A DNA stretch of 64,000 bases from Gigaspora margarita (GCA_009809945.1 WTPW01000156.1:222092-286091); one strand, 5' to 3'. Shown: positions 34,796 to 47,139, counted from the first letter of the stretch. A program made the numbers and translations. Notes: generated from the sequence alone by a model not told the origin.

Positions 34796-36245
34796 GTATA
34801 TTAATCCTTAATTTCTATAGCCTGGCTATTTTGGACCCAAAGGTCTCAAAATAATTGCTGATAAACTGAATAAAATTCACTTTACTCTAAAAAATTTTTA
34901 TGAATTATTAAATTATTTTAGAAAATCCCTATCGAAAATAGCTTAATTTCATCTAATCAAAATTTATCAAAATTTGGATAACTTATTGTCTGCATTAAAT
35001 ATTGAACAAAGCGATTTTTATAATGAATATACTTGGAAAAAAATTCTAGACTTGAATCGATATTTGGTCAGTCTGATAAATTAAAAACAGAGATTGAAAC
35101 TGAGGTTAAAACCAAATATTTGCAATTAATTCTAGCTTTGCAAAATTCAAAATTTTCGAAATTTTCTGTTAATTCATGGAAAGAAAAGGCTATAAATACC
35201 TTCAGTAAATTATTTAATGTATTAATTTCTTAAATTGAATAATATATTGAAATCATAACTTTGAAATTGTTTCAAATAGATCATTCTGTAATACTATATT
35301 CAGAAAGTTCTGATATTCAATTGCATAGTGATAAATTATTGTTGTGAAATTCAAATAATTGCTACATTAAAATCTTATCAAAAATTTTTTTTTAATAGAT
35401 CGTTAGTTACTTTCAAATAAGTCTCGATCCTCCAAAATGACAGTTGATATCAGACAAGACAAAGAAACAATAAAATTTTAACCAAAAAAAAAGGTAATTT
35501 TTTTTAATTTTTAATTAATTTGTTTTATTTTAAATTAATTTATATAATTATATAATTTATTTAGTATAGAAAAAAAAAGATTGAAAAACAATCGCTCAAA
35601 ATATACTTAAACTGAAATCAGATAGTTCGCCTCTTTAGGAAAGATGACAAAATAATTTATGCCCTGATTTGATTAATGATAATTTTGACCAATATATGCC
35701 TGTATTTGGAGATACTATTGAATCTATAAAAGAAGGGTATTGAAAGTGGAATGAAATAGAAGCTGGCATAAAGATATTGGATACAAGACTTAATTTTTTC
35801 GAATATGTCATTTTTTACAGTTTATTGAACACATACATTTCTTTATTCAACCTGGCAAGAAAAGAATCAACACATGAATATAAATTCCTCACTATTGAAC
35901 AAAATTAAAGAAGGAGTTTCTCTCAGTTCTGGAGCAAGCAAAATAGCACTAAGAAAATGGCTAAGAATTTGAATGCTACAAATTCTTGAAGTAGATACTG
36001 ATAAATCAGAAGAAGAATCTTCAAAGCATTATTGCATATTAATTTTATTCTTATTAATAGAATTTCGTCAAAAGAAGAACTTGCTATACTAGTGCAACAC
36101 ATAGATTCTTTGAATCTTCTACCAAGGAGAAGTGTTTTTCTTTTTTATTTAGAATTACAAGCAAGGATTATAAACAAGAGTTTAGTCATTATTCAAATAA
36201 AAGTTTGAGCAGCTATAATATTTCTTATTGAAATAGAAATAGATC
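34796..36245 (+). pseudogene. Further plus-strand gene remnants
   Basis: After the MITE, coding-like fragments resume on the same strand: NLDNLLSALNIEQSDFYNEY and a 66-codon frame at 35033-35233 (KLKTEIETEVKTKYLQLILA). A second set at about 35640-36040 contains LINDNFDQYMPVFGDTIES, WKWNEIEAGIKILDTRLNFF, FYSLLNTYISLFNLARKES and ASKIALRKWLRIW. Stops and shifts interrupt all of them. The first set may be the 3' part of the gene at 32866-34123; the second may be another gene. No family recognised. Confidence 0.42.
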
Positions 36246-36849
36246 CAATACTTGTAAAGTTATTAGGGCCGTGCCATTAATCACCTGATTATTTTTTATT
36301 AGAGGCCTACTCCCCCTCCCCTCTTCTTAATATAAATTTGGTCAGGTTCCTATATATAATTTCAACATTTTTTACCCCCCCTAAAAAATCACCTGATTTT
36401 TGTCACTCCCCTTATCTTAAATATAAATGGTTTATATAAATTAAGGGATTATTATAGCAAGTATATATATAAGAATTAATAAAATCTCGTTTGTTAATTA
36501 AATTCACTGCCATATTTTTGATACAAAGAATAATTTATTATTCAGAAAATTTGATTTCTGAGCTTTCTTTCTAACACCAACATATTTTATACTGTTATGT
36601 ATATGCGCCAATTTTTTAGACTATATTATCCAAACAATTTTAAATTTTATTAATAAAATTTAAAAATTTGTTAATAAATTTGGAATTATACTATATATAA
36701 ATTTAATGTAATTTAACTTTCTAAAAAACTAATTTTTTTTTGATAATTTAATAGCCTTTTGTTTAAACTATCAAAATTTTTTAAATATCTTTTGTTTTTA
36801 AAAAGTTATATGAATTTAAAAATTTTTATAATTAAAAGTTAATGGCTTT
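36246..36849. other. AT-rich interval, no gene seen
   Basis: A C-rich patch at about 36300-36420 (CTCCCCCTCCCCTC, ACCCCCCCT) is embedded in AT-rich DNA. The words AATCACCTGATT repeat twice (36279 and 36388). No gene. Confidence 0.4.
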
Positions 36850-37275
36850 AGGTGATCTCCTTGAACAAAGCAGGCTGATAATTTTCTGTGATTCACTGAA
36901 AACCACATTCTGTGATTTACAGAAAACTGCATAATTACAGCCAACCACAGTAATCACCCTTAGTTACTGCAGAATATCACAGAATTCCAAAAATGCGCAA
37001 AATACCACAGAATTCATAATATATTGCAGATTTGACAAGCTAGTATCAGAAAATTGCATACAGGTAGACAATAAATCACATAAATTACAAGCATGTTCAT
37101 TAGTGAATTACAGAATTATTTGTTTTGGAAAAATTAAATTTATAATCGCATTAAATTACAAAAATTACAATATAGTACTGAAGAATTGCAAAGAAATTAT
37201 AAACATTATCACAGAATTAGACAAAAATTTTTATCGCATTAAATCACAAAATTTGTTTTAAACACATGCAGAAAA
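36850..37275. repeat. Degenerate short repeat around CACAGAATT
   Basis: Words such as TCTGTGATT, TCACAGAATT and ATTGCAGAAAATT recur about a dozen times in both orientations at irregular spacing. It looks like a decayed simple-sequence array, not a gene. Confidence 0.5.
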
Positions 37276-39670
37276 TCATTGTCCCTGGGACAAAATTAAA
37301 AAAAGTATAATAAAGCTTCTAATTCCTCCTTTTAACAAATAATTAGATATAAAGATAGATGTGACATGTTTTCAGTAAAATCTAATGGTTGAAAAATAGA
37401 ATAAAATTATTTTTGTATTAGAAATGCCTTGCTTTTTATTAAGTACTGAAAGAATTTTCAATTGATAGATCAATAACCACTTTTGTATTGATTACTCTTC
37501 AATCTTATTTTTTTTAGCATCATCATTGTTGTTATTATGTTCATAAATTGTAATTATAAATATAAGACAAATAAGTGCATAATAAACTACAGATAGCTAC
37601 ATAAAAATAAAATTTACAGTTCAAATCTGACAAGCAGTTTTACTTTTTTCAGATTCAAAGTCTTAATGACAATTAAATGGGATTGGATCAATTTCATGTA
37701 TAGTAAAAATGGTGTAAATAACTAAGTTAAAAAAATTTACAAGTTGTTTGGTTATTACTCAACATTATACGAAGTGTTTCAATTTTTATATAGAGTTTTA
37801 AAAAGGTTAATATGTTTTGAAAATTGAAATGAGATTTTGAAAAATAGTTGGTACATGTGTTAAAACTTTTAAAAAATTGACTACCACTACCATATAAGTT
37901 TAAACATACTTGGTAGGACAAACCAAGTTACTGATATGAATATATCTAAAGCTTTGAAAAAATTCAAATTATTATTTTTTAAATTAGAAATAATACTTTC
38001 TGAAGAAAAAATCATACAGTTCATTAAAAAAATAGATATATTACTTAAAAACTTTCATATTAAAAACAGAAGAATGAAAACAAATCATTGCAATTAAACT
38101 AATTGCTAAAATATATTTAATATTATTTTCAAAAATCTGAATACTTGTAAAATAATCACAAGTACTTACCAACTGTTGACAAAGTAAGTCCTATATAGCT
38201 AATACATTAATACCCATTGCAAAAAAAAAAAAAAAAAGAATTAAAAAAGAAATTTATAACAATTTTAAATGTTTAGTTTATTCTTACAAGTATTCAATGC
38301 CTTTATTATAATGAAGTTCTCCATTTGTTTGATCAAATATGAGGACTTTTACTAGTACTATGTATAGTAAGGATTTAAAAATATCAATTTATTACTTAGC
38401 TTATAAAAATTTGATATTAGAAAATGTATTTACCAAAAGCTGGACAAAGAAATGTAAGAATATAAATTTGTATTATCAATAGTGCCTGACATAATTTTAA
38501 TTTTTTTACTTATGACATTTTAATGCTTCAAAATTAATTCAACAGCAACAAATTAGTTTATATATATATAAGCATAACAATACGCAATATAAAAATCAAA
38601 GATTTTGGAAAATTTCAGCACTTTCTGACGTGCTATTTAAAACCTTTGAGCTTGATAAGTTCAAACAGCATGTAAAAACTTTAAAACTGGTTTATTTAAA
38701 ATTTAAATAAATTCAAATTTCAACTTTACCTATTTTTTAAAGGATTCAAACTAATTAAATATAGTTGATAATTAAGAACCTATTATGTTTGTATATAAGT
38801 CTGATTTCTATTAAAAATATAAATCAAATGAAATATTGTTATCAAAATGAACACTAACTTTGTATGACTGGCTCTTAACTGGGTCTTAGTTAGTTGACTA
38901 TTTTGTCATTTTACTGTGCCTCTGTTATGGCTACCTCTTTCTATAATATGTCAAAAGATTCAAAAAAATGTTAGCAAATCTATTTTTTTATAAAAATGAA
39001 AGCCAAGCACATATTACTTTGATTTTTCAATTTAAACAATTTAAATGCACAATTTTCAAGAAAAATACTGCCAGTTTTTGGTATTTATTTGCATTTACTA
39101 AAGTTTATAGAAAACAAATAATTGAAACTTAATTAATAACTTAACATTAAGTATTATATAGAAATAGATTGTATATAAATAGGAATAGGTTGAATGATAA
39201 TACAGCATTAGCATAAATTGGCTAATAAATTTCCTATAGTCCTATAAAAATTTACAATATGAATGTGAACAATGCAATTTCGAATTTTTGCTTAAATTAA
39301 ATTCTGAATAAATTTTAGAATAGGTTAGTTAACTCAATCAAAATTTTAATTCAAAAATAGTAATATTCTATTTTGCCAAATTGTTAAATTAAAAATGTGC
39401 TTTATATTAACAATACAGATAAGAATTAATTATTTTCTTACCTATACAACATTAAGTTTGTTGTTACATTCTTTGTGTTAAAGAAGAATAAAGTCAATTG
39501 TTTTTTAGTAATTTAAAGAGGACTCTAGAGATTTTTTAAAAAAAAAAGAGAGATGTTGAATATTTTAAGCATGTTTCTAATTCCCTGAACTTATTAATGT
39601 AAGTAGCAATGATCAACAGAACTCTATTCTTAAGATTTGTATTGAAAAATATAGTCAAAACAAAAAAAAA
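37276..39670. other. No supported gene
   Basis: Long AT-rich interval. Short frames (for example 37727-37921) have no motif and AT-driven composition. A run of A at 38220-38236 and TA microsatellite patches are the only simple features I see. Confidence 0.45.
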
Positions 39671-39676
39671 AAGATG

Positions 39677-39905
39677 ATGATGAAATATTTTCAATTCTTC
39701 TAAAGCTAGCTGATTTGGGAACATACTCAGAAGTTGAATATTATTTAAGTCTCTTGTATATAAATAAACAAGGAATCACAAATGAAAAAACTTTTCCAAG
39801 CTTAGAATATTCTAAGCAATTTAATAAATGGTTGTGATAGGCTTCTTGAAATGGACATACTAAAGCAGAAGAATTGGTTAAAAAATATTATATTAATTAC
39901 ATGTT
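39677..39905 (+). pseudogene. Gene fragment, unidentified
   Basis: The plus-strand frame reads DDDEIFSILLKLADLGTYSE, then VEYYLSLLYINKQGITNEK and FPSLEYSKQFNKWL, meets stops near 39836, and resumes NGHTKAEELVKKYY. The composition is protein-like over about 75 residues. No family recognised; it may belong with the remnants at 34796-36245. Confidence 0.4.
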
Positions 39906-40908
39906 TAAAAACAGAAAGCCCCAAAGACATAGTTTTTTATTTTCAGTATTACAAATTAAACAAAATTTTTTGATAAATAATTTTTTGATTTTACCAGAAA
40001 CAGAATGCAATATAATGTATAGTTATCTGAAGAGTGAAATGATGTAAACAAATACAGTTCTTTGATTGGTTATATTTTTATAACATTGTGGAATGTGATG
40101 GTCTGATTTGCATTTTATATTAACTGGTTTGATATGGCTTTCATATGTATGTACGTGCTATTCGTACATAATTATTCCTTCAAAAGGACTATTTTAAGTA
40201 AGTATTTCAAGTTTATGTTGTGCCTCATTTTTTATTTGATTTATTTTTTATCTTTCAGTGTTATTATAATAATATTTCTGCATCAAAACTCATATCATTT
40301 CCTTATTCTGCCCTGCTTTATTTGATCGATCATTGTTATATTCAATTATCCTTAAACCTTTCAATTGTACCTCTGTAACACATATTGCTTCTATTACCTT
40401 ATTTAGATATTCTTGGGGGGAGAGTAATTCATTCTACAATTAATTAAAGCTATCGTGATATGTCAAATGTCTATATTACTAATCATCATGCTATCACTTT
40501 TGTATACAGATCAACTATATATGAATTATTATTGCTTCTTTTAGGAATGAATAAATATGAAGCATTTAAATATTATTGTCTTGCTCTCACACAAGTAATA
40601 GTACAATCAGATTTGTAGGTATTGAAGAACAATTAGACTTTTAGTTATTATATCTCAATGACAAATTGATTATATAAGACAGAAGGATGTTAAACTGACA
40701 ATTAATTGGTGTAAATAATTTATAAATTACAGATGTATATAAGTCTGATGTGTTTGCTCTTTGTGTATCGAGAGGTTTTTGTTCCATATACATAATAGAG
40801 AGAGCAAGTATTAGGTATTAGATAGTATTAGATATTATCTAAATGATTCCTTTATTATAATTAAGTTTTCTTAATAAATGTTTATTATACTGTATCTCTT
40901 GGCTTCTA
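39906..40908. other. No supported gene
   Basis: AT-rich. The 63-codon frame at 40134-40325 is hydrophobic and T-rich, which random AT-rich DNA readily gives, so I do not call it. Confidence 0.4.
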
Positions 40909-41267
40909 CATATGGGCTGATTTTTGGAATTTATAAGTAGAGTGTATTTTTTTAAAACTTTAAAGCTAAATAACGTCTGATCTACTGGTCCATTTTAAAT
41001 GATTTTACTACTAAAATGTTCGTTGATTGGTTAGACCTATGTCTAACCAATCAACCCTACCCCTAGGTGCGTCACTATTTGACAGCGCATTATATCACGA
41101 TCCTGTGATTGGATTTTAATGATTTTGGGCTCTTTGGAATCGTCTCGAAGAGACGAACATTTTGGTAGTAAAATCATTTAAAATGGACCAGTAGATCAGA
41201 CGTTATTTAGCTTTAAAGTTTTAAAAAAATATACTCTACTTATAAATTCCAAAAATCAGCCCATATG
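40909..41267. mobile_element. Near-perfect foldback element, family A
   Basis: CATATGGGCTGATTTTTGGA at 40909 is mirrored exactly at 41267. The arms pair almost without mismatch for about 110 bp each. The right arm continues GATTGGATTTTAATGATTTT plus GGGCTCTTTGGAATCG, homologous to 531-1644 and 5395-5625. The left arm instead carries a small hairpin (GTTGATTGGTTAGAC/GTCTAACCAATCAAC), so the centre is rearranged. Confidence 0.88.
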
Positions 41268-41683
41268 ATTTATTTTTGTATTGTTTCTTCATGAATCCCT
41301 TTCAGTATATTTATAAATACTACCTTATGTATTCCTTCTCTTGTTTACTATTACTGACCTAAATCTGGCCCTCTAATCTGACGCTCTCCCAAATTTCAAT
41401 AGTAATACTAGTTTAGTCTGTCAATAATAATAATTATTAATAATCATTTTGATATTACATTGATCTCTTCATTGGTATTTATAAAGATAATTAAGCATAG
41501 AGGTTTTCATTCTTATTGGCTAATTTTTGTAGATTATTTTGTAATTTTACAAGATCTGATTGGCTAGTAGGCTTATACTAAAATGAACCCAAAGTAAAAT
41601 ATTTTGAATAAAAGACATATTTATTTAAATTTTAATAATTACAATAATTTATTACTTTGGTCTAATAGTTATTGTTATATATA
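41268..41683. other. AT-rich spacer, no gene seen
   Basis: Nothing recognised between the foldback and the Tc1/mariner element. Confidence 0.45.
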
Positions 41684-43336
41684 CAGGGGGGGGTTACAGT
41701 GCATTGTGGACACTTTTTAGATCATAATTACTCAAAATTAAGTAAGTAACCATAGCACAAAATATATGTCATGTGTTCGGCAGTTCACATGGTATAACAT
41801 ACTAAAATTTTATGCAGTTTTGTTAGATCATGCAGAAGTTATGCAAAAAATAGAAAAAGTTCGATTTTTGGGTCAGTACGAAGATCAATTTTTTGGAATT
41901 TTTTTTTAAAAAAAAATTCACAAAAAATTAAATTTTTTAGAATTGCTCCAAATTTTGATCAAATGTTATACAACATCACAGTAACATAAATAATAGAAAA
42001 AAGGCATAGTTTGTATGACAAATCAGGTGTAAACTATAAATAAAATTTTTTTTTCCACAAAAATGGGTAATATGAAAGATCTAACAGAAAGTTAACAAAA
42101 AGAAATAATTTATGGCTACCAACATGAAGATTCACTTCATACTATTGTAGTAGCAGTTGGTTGCTGTAAATCTTCTGTAGAAAATGTTATAGAAGAGTAC
42201 AAGAGGTTGGGCACAGAGGCGCAAAAAAAAAGAACTAGTAAGTCAAAAGTTCTATCCCATTCTAACTGCAAAGACCTAAAAAATTTTGTAACCAACAGCA
42301 ACCACTGACTTAGTCTTACTCAAATCACCAACTACTACAACTTCCAAAACAGAAAACAAATATTAAAAAGAACTATACATTGTGCATTACACAATTTAAA
42401 CTTGTCCTTATGTATTGCCACCCCAAAGCTGCTTATCACTGCAAATAACATAGTAAAAAGGTATAATTGGGCTTGTGCACATTAAAATTGGGACTGGACA
42501 GAATTTTAGACGTGTGTTATGGTCGGATGAGACCTATATCTGTCTCTTTTTAGGTTTCCTGAGCGGAGTGTGGCGAGAACCATATGAAAAATGTGATATT
42601 GATTGTTGGACTGTGCTGTAAAGTGTAGTCCAGATCGTATGTATTGGGCTGCTTTTCATATTACGGGGTGGGGCCTTATGTCCCACTAAAATCCTCTTGC
42701 AATAGTGCCTCGCACATTGAAATCCTTCAAAAGTATGCTCTCCCGACTATAAAAAAATTCCCCACAAACAAAGAACATGGTCATTCTTTGTTTGTTCAGG
42801 ACAATACAAGACCCTACATAGAAACAGAGACATGGAAATTTTTGGTTAATAACAAAATTCATGTAATAAATTGGCCTCTGTAGAGCCCAGATCTCAATCC
42901 AATTGAAAACCTTTGGACTGAAGTAAAGCAGTCTTTATGACGAAAAGAGAAGCTAGGTAATCTTAAAGAACTAGATGTTCTTGTCATAAAGTTATAGAAG
43001 ATACACTACCGGAACTTTGCTGTTGGCTGTCGATAGCATAATCAATCAGGTTGATGAATGCATAAAAGCCGGTGGGGACCCATTGATTATTAAAATATAA
43101 TTAGTTTTTTTTTTGTTAAAAAAAATGTAAAAATTCAAACCTTCGAACCGATAAAAAAACCATGATTGTAGTAATTTTTACATAACTTCTGTGCGATCTA
43201 ACGAAACTGCACAAAATTTTAGTATATTATACTGTTGATCTGCTGAATATGTGATATAAATTTCATGCTGCAGTTACTTACCTGATCTCGAGTAATTACA
43301 ATCTAAAAAGTGTTCACAATGCACTGTCACCCCTTG
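41684..43336. mobile_element. Tc1/mariner element, complete ends, TA target duplication
   Basis: The left end CAGGGGGGGGTTACAGTGCA and the right end (inverted) CAAGGGGTGACAGTGCA are flanked by TA at 41682-41683 and 43337-43338. The TIRs are long, about 165 bp (to about 41853 and from about 43168), including the inverted pair around CATGCAGAAGTTATGC / ACATAACTTCTGTGCG. The element is 1653 bp, normal for the superfamily, and encloses the transposase remnant at 42064-43040. Confidence 0.93.
42064..43040 (+). pseudogene. Tc1/mariner transposase, DD34E, inactivated
   Basis: The transposase that would cut and paste the surrounding element. An N-terminal HTH-like region starts MGNMKDLTES with an immediate stop, then EIIYGYQHEDSLHTIVVAVG. 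The first catalytic Asp is in LWSDETYICLF (codon 42526-42528). The second is in FVQDNTRPYIE (codon 42800-42802). The third residue is Glu in SPDLNPIENLW (codon 42905-42907), giving a spacing of 34 residues between the second and third. The first and second catalytic blocks are in different frames. Stops interrupt, among them TAG at 42881-42883 just before SPDLNPIENLW. No intact copy is in the window. Confidence 0.9.
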
Positions 43337-43980
43337 TATAATCTGATCAGATTTAAAAATATCAATATTAGTTGATTGAGGTATCACATCTAAATTTATA
43401 TCATACGATTTTTATAAATTACACAAATCGACGAAATCATGTTTTTAAAATTTTCTCTCAAAGTCTAGTTATAAAAAATAATGTTCCTTAAAACAAATAA
43501 GCTGCCAGGGTTTCAATGAATCGAACAGTGTAAAGTATACAAAAAACCAACATCTCTTGGTAATGTGTGACCCCTTTAAAGATAGGCAATTATTTTGGCT
43601 TTTTTTACATGATTCTTTTGGAGTTTTCAAGATCTTAATGTGAAAAATATCTTGTTAGATGCACATGAGTGAGAACTTTTAATAAAATGCATTTTTCAAA
43701 GTTGTTACATTAGGAACCTTGTACTAAAAATTAAGAAAAACAGTTTTATAATATATCTTTGCTAATAAAATTTTCTTTCTGGGTTGTTGAACTTGTAAAA
43801 TAAGATGTTTTTTCTTTGTTTTTTTTTTAATTGCATTTTTTTTTTGAACTAATGCTAATTTTTTTTCATAGATTTGCTTCATTTAAAACCAAGTAGGTAA
43901 TGGGATTAGGACCAGATCTTGTAGGATAAATTGTTTTGTCATTGTTTTTTTTTCTCTTCTTTTTCAGTTTGAACTAATGC
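43337..43980. repeat. Dispersed repeat, shared with 47640-47900
   Basis: The segment at about 43530-43760 (GATTCTTTTGGAGTTTTCAA and neighbouring ATGAGTGAGAACTTTTAATA) matches 47680-47890 (AATTCTTTTGGAGTTTGCAA, ATGAGTAAGGACTTTCTATA) in the same orientation. No coding sequence. Confidence 0.65.
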
Positions 43981-43984
43981 AACT

Positions 43985-44285
43985 TTCTTTTTCTAAGCTA
44001 TTGTTATTTCAGTGCTATCATTTTTGGAAATTTTAGGCTTTTGTCATTTTGGTGCTGTCATTTGTAGAGATTCCAGGCTTTCATCACTTCAGTATCATCA
44101 GTAGCTTTAACCTTTCGCTGGTTCAGTATCATTGGTGATTTTAAGCTTTGTTATTTCAGTGCTGTGGAGATTCCAGGCTTTATTATTTTGGTGCTGTCAT
44201 TTGTGAAAAATCCAGGCTTTCATCATTTTAGTGACATTGATGATTTCATGCTTTCACCAGTTCTCACTATTTTGGTGTTGTTTGT
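43985..44285. repeat. Degenerate tandem repeat, about 40-bp unit
   Basis: Repeated TTTCAGTGCTGTCATTTGT, then GAGATTCCAGGCTTT, at about 44006, 44050, 44155 and 44190, with more diverged copies between. Confidence 0.65.
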
Positions 44286-44800
44286 GTAGATTCTTATTCA
44301 CTTCATTAACTCTTTTTTCTCTCGCCAGAACATAAAATCAGCCTTTGGTCTTTATTAGGTGGGTAGATATGATTTATTTCTTCTTTTTTTTACTGTTTAT
44401 TGTTCACTAACTTCTTTTTTCTAGTGTAGGCCTTGTCAGAATATAGAATCAGACTGTGAAAAACTGTTGGTCTTGGATTGAGTAAGGTTTATTTTCTTTT
44501 TTTTTCTTTTTATTGTTAGTTATTCACTTTACTGACCTTTTTTTTTAGGCTTATATAGATTTTGCTAGAACATAAAATCAGCTGGAAATAGCACTTTGGT
44601 TTTGAGATAAGTGTCTTTTTGTTTTTTTCTTTGTCATTAATTACTTTGCTGACTTTTTTTTTCTTAAATTCATGTAGGTTTCGCTAGAACATAGAATCAA
44701 TACCAGAAGTAGCACTTTAGTCTTGAGCATGTTTTTTTTTCTCTGTTATTATTTATTTTCAACTTCTTTTTTTTTTTAGTTTTACTGGAATTTGTTTATT
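44286..44800. repeat. Tandem repeat, about 115-bp unit, four copies
   Basis: Units contain GAACATAAAATCAGCC-like sequence followed by TTGGTCTTG, a T-rich run and TTCACTTTACTGACTTTTTT. Copies start near 44325, 44448, 44565 and 44685. No frame crosses the array. Confidence 0.7.
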
Positions 44801-45300
44801 GATACCAAGAATGGCACTAGTTCACAACATTGAATTAGTATCACAAAATACTTTGTTTTATTCACATTTTGGTATAGGAAACTCTTAATTTTTTTATTAT
44901 AGCACAAAATTTTTTTATTTTTACTAGAGTACAAAATTTTTTTTGTTAGTAAAATTTTTTTTTGTTAATCACGAAATTGTTACTAAGCATAGGGATGTAA
45001 TAATGATATAATTAATAAATTAAACTATTACAGCTATATCATAATTCATAGGACCTGGAAAAAATTTGCTGAATGATTTTTTGGCTGATTCAGCATGGTC
45101 CGTATAATAAAATTACTAATAAAAGCTATTTTGAATCATAATGATAACAATAATGCTAACAATTTTAATTGTTATTTAAATGCTAGTCTGTTGTGTTTAG
45201 TATGTACAACAATTTATAGAATGCCAACCAATAAACCTTAACAAGAAATGAAAAAAGAAATCGAATATAAATTAGACTTTTATAACAAATATATTATTTG
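44801..45300. other. AT-rich interval, no gene seen
   Basis: T-rich low-complexity sequence (ATTTTTTT and CAAAATTTTTT words at 44900-44970), no gene. Confidence 0.4.
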
Positions 45301-45319
45301 AGCGTCCACTATTAAAAAT

Positions 45320-45500
45320 TTAAATTAGTCACATTTATCTAATTAGTTGCATTTATTTATTAGTTGCATTTATCTAATTAGTCACATTTATCTAGTCAAA
45401 TTTATCTAATTAGTTGCATTTATTTAATTAGTTGCATTTATCTAATTAGTTTAATTAATCAAATTAGTTAATTAATCAAATTAGTTTAATTAGTTGAACT
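45320..45500. repeat. Short tandem repeat, ATTTATCTAATTAGTTGC
   Basis: About nine units of 17 to 18 bp, degrading on the right into AATTAGTTAATTAATC words. The TTAGT theme continues into the array at 45990-46690. Confidence 0.8.
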
Positions 45501-45944
45501 TGATAACTTGTTAGAACAAGTATGATAGTAGAATTAACACAGCTATATAAAAAGTATAATATCTTTTTTGTCTTCACAATAAGGTAGCTTTATTTTAGCT
45601 TTAGCTTCAAGCTATGATTATGAAGTTGTCAACTAGTTTAATAATAGATCTTGGGTTAGATTCCAAGCAGCCAATATATTATTAATATTTGCCAAGAGTG
45701 CATAGAGAATTATGATAAATGAATCCAAATAAAAAATTTTATATGTTTTATATTTATTTATATATTTTTTATTTTTGACAAGATATGAAAAATAATTAGA
45801 AATAAATAAATACTTTATTTGAATAATAATGAATCTTGCCAAAGAATAGGATTCAAAATTAGAGAACAATAATAAAAGTGCATTTATAGAAATCATATAA
45901 TATAAATTGGGCCCAAATGTAAGCATGCATTTAGAGAGGGTATG

Positions 45945-45987
45945 TACTAAATTAATCATGCACAATTCTTGACAAAGTTGTCAATTA
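45945..45987. repeat. Isolated units of the 33-bp minisatellite
   Basis: ATTCTTGACAAAGTTGTCAA with flanking ATTAATCATGCA matches the array at 46693-47075. The unrelated block at 45990-46690 separates them, so that block probably arose or inserted within the array. Confidence 0.7.
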
Positions 45988-45989
45988 AT

Positions 45990-46690
45990 CATGCATAAGA
46001 ATAAAATTTTTAGTTGATTAGTCAGTCGACTAAAACTATTAGTCATTGACTGGCTAAAAATCAACTAATTGCCTAATCAACTAATCAACTAATCAACTAA
46101 TTAATTAGTTAGCTAATTGACTAGTCAACTAATTGACTGATCGACTAATTGATTAATTGACTAGTCGATTAGTTAATTAGTTAACTAATTGATTATTTGA
46201 CTAATTAATTAGTCAATTAGTTGATTAGTCAACTAATTGATTAGTCAATTAGTCAATTAGCGATTAGTTAATTAGTTGATTAGTTGGCTAGTAAACTATA
46301 AAAAAATAAATAAACAAAAATGAATAGCAATAAAATTATGAAATAGATGATTAACTAATTAATTAATCAACTAGATGACTAATCGACCAGTCAGATTAAT
46401 TAACTAATTAACTAATTAACTATTTAACTAGTCAACTAATTAACTAATCAACTAGTCGAATAATCAACTAGTTGACTAATCAACTAGTCAACTAATCAAC
46501 TAGTTGACTAATTGACTAATCAACTAATTGACTAATCAACTAGTTGACTAATTGACTAATTGACTAATTGACCAATCGACTAGTCGACTAATTGACTAAT
46601 TGACTAATCAATTGACTGACTATAAAAAAATTTGGTCGATTAGTCAACTAATAGTTGACTAATTGACTAATAGCTATATGATTCCTATCC
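45990..46690. repeat. Dense array of TAGTYGACTAATTGA-type words
   Basis: About 700 bp composed almost entirely of 5 to 10-bp words reading CTAAT, GACTAG, TTAGT and their complements. The array can pair with itself in many registers. It ends in TAGCTATATGATTCCTATCC. No coding frame. Confidence 0.85.
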
Positions 46691-46692
46691 TT

Positions 46693-47075
46693 AATCATGC
46701 ACAATTCTTGACATAGTTGTCAATTAATCTTGCACAATCCTTGACAAACTTGTTAATTAATCGTGCACAATTCTTGACAAAGTTGTCAATTAATTGTACA
46801 CAATTCTTAACAAAGTTGTTAATTAATTATGTACAATCTTTGACAAAGTTGTCAATTAATTGTGCACAATCCTTGACAAAGTTGTTAATTAATCATGCAC
46901 AATCTTTGACAAAGTTGTTAATTAATTCTATACAATCCTTGGCAAAGTTGTCAATTAACTGTACACAATTTTTGACAAAGTTGTCAATTAATTGTGCACA
47001 ATTCTTGACAAAGTTGTCAATTAATCGTGCACAATCCTTGACAAAGTTGTTAATTAATTGTGCACAATCTCTATA
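46693..47075. repeat. 33-bp minisatellite, about 11 units, each a hairpin
   Basis: The unit is TTGACAAAGTTGTCAATTAA followed by TNGTGCACAATTC. Each unit contains the inverted pair TTGACAA/TTGTCAA. Because 33 is a multiple of three, long frames appear on both strands (plus: 11-residue repeats of the type LTKLSINCAQF; minus: LIDNFVKNCAQ). Frames on both strands and no start context argue that they are not genes. Confidence 0.88.
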
Positions 47076-47139
47076 ATTAGCCAATCATTGAGAGCACCTG
47101 AGTATCACAACTGTAAATTTTATATGGTGCCAGTAGAAA

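Noticed and set aside
46717..47076. 119-codon repeat protein on the plus strand
   Set aside because: It is the translation of a 33-bp minisatellite; the opposite strand is also open over much of it, and no gene context exists.
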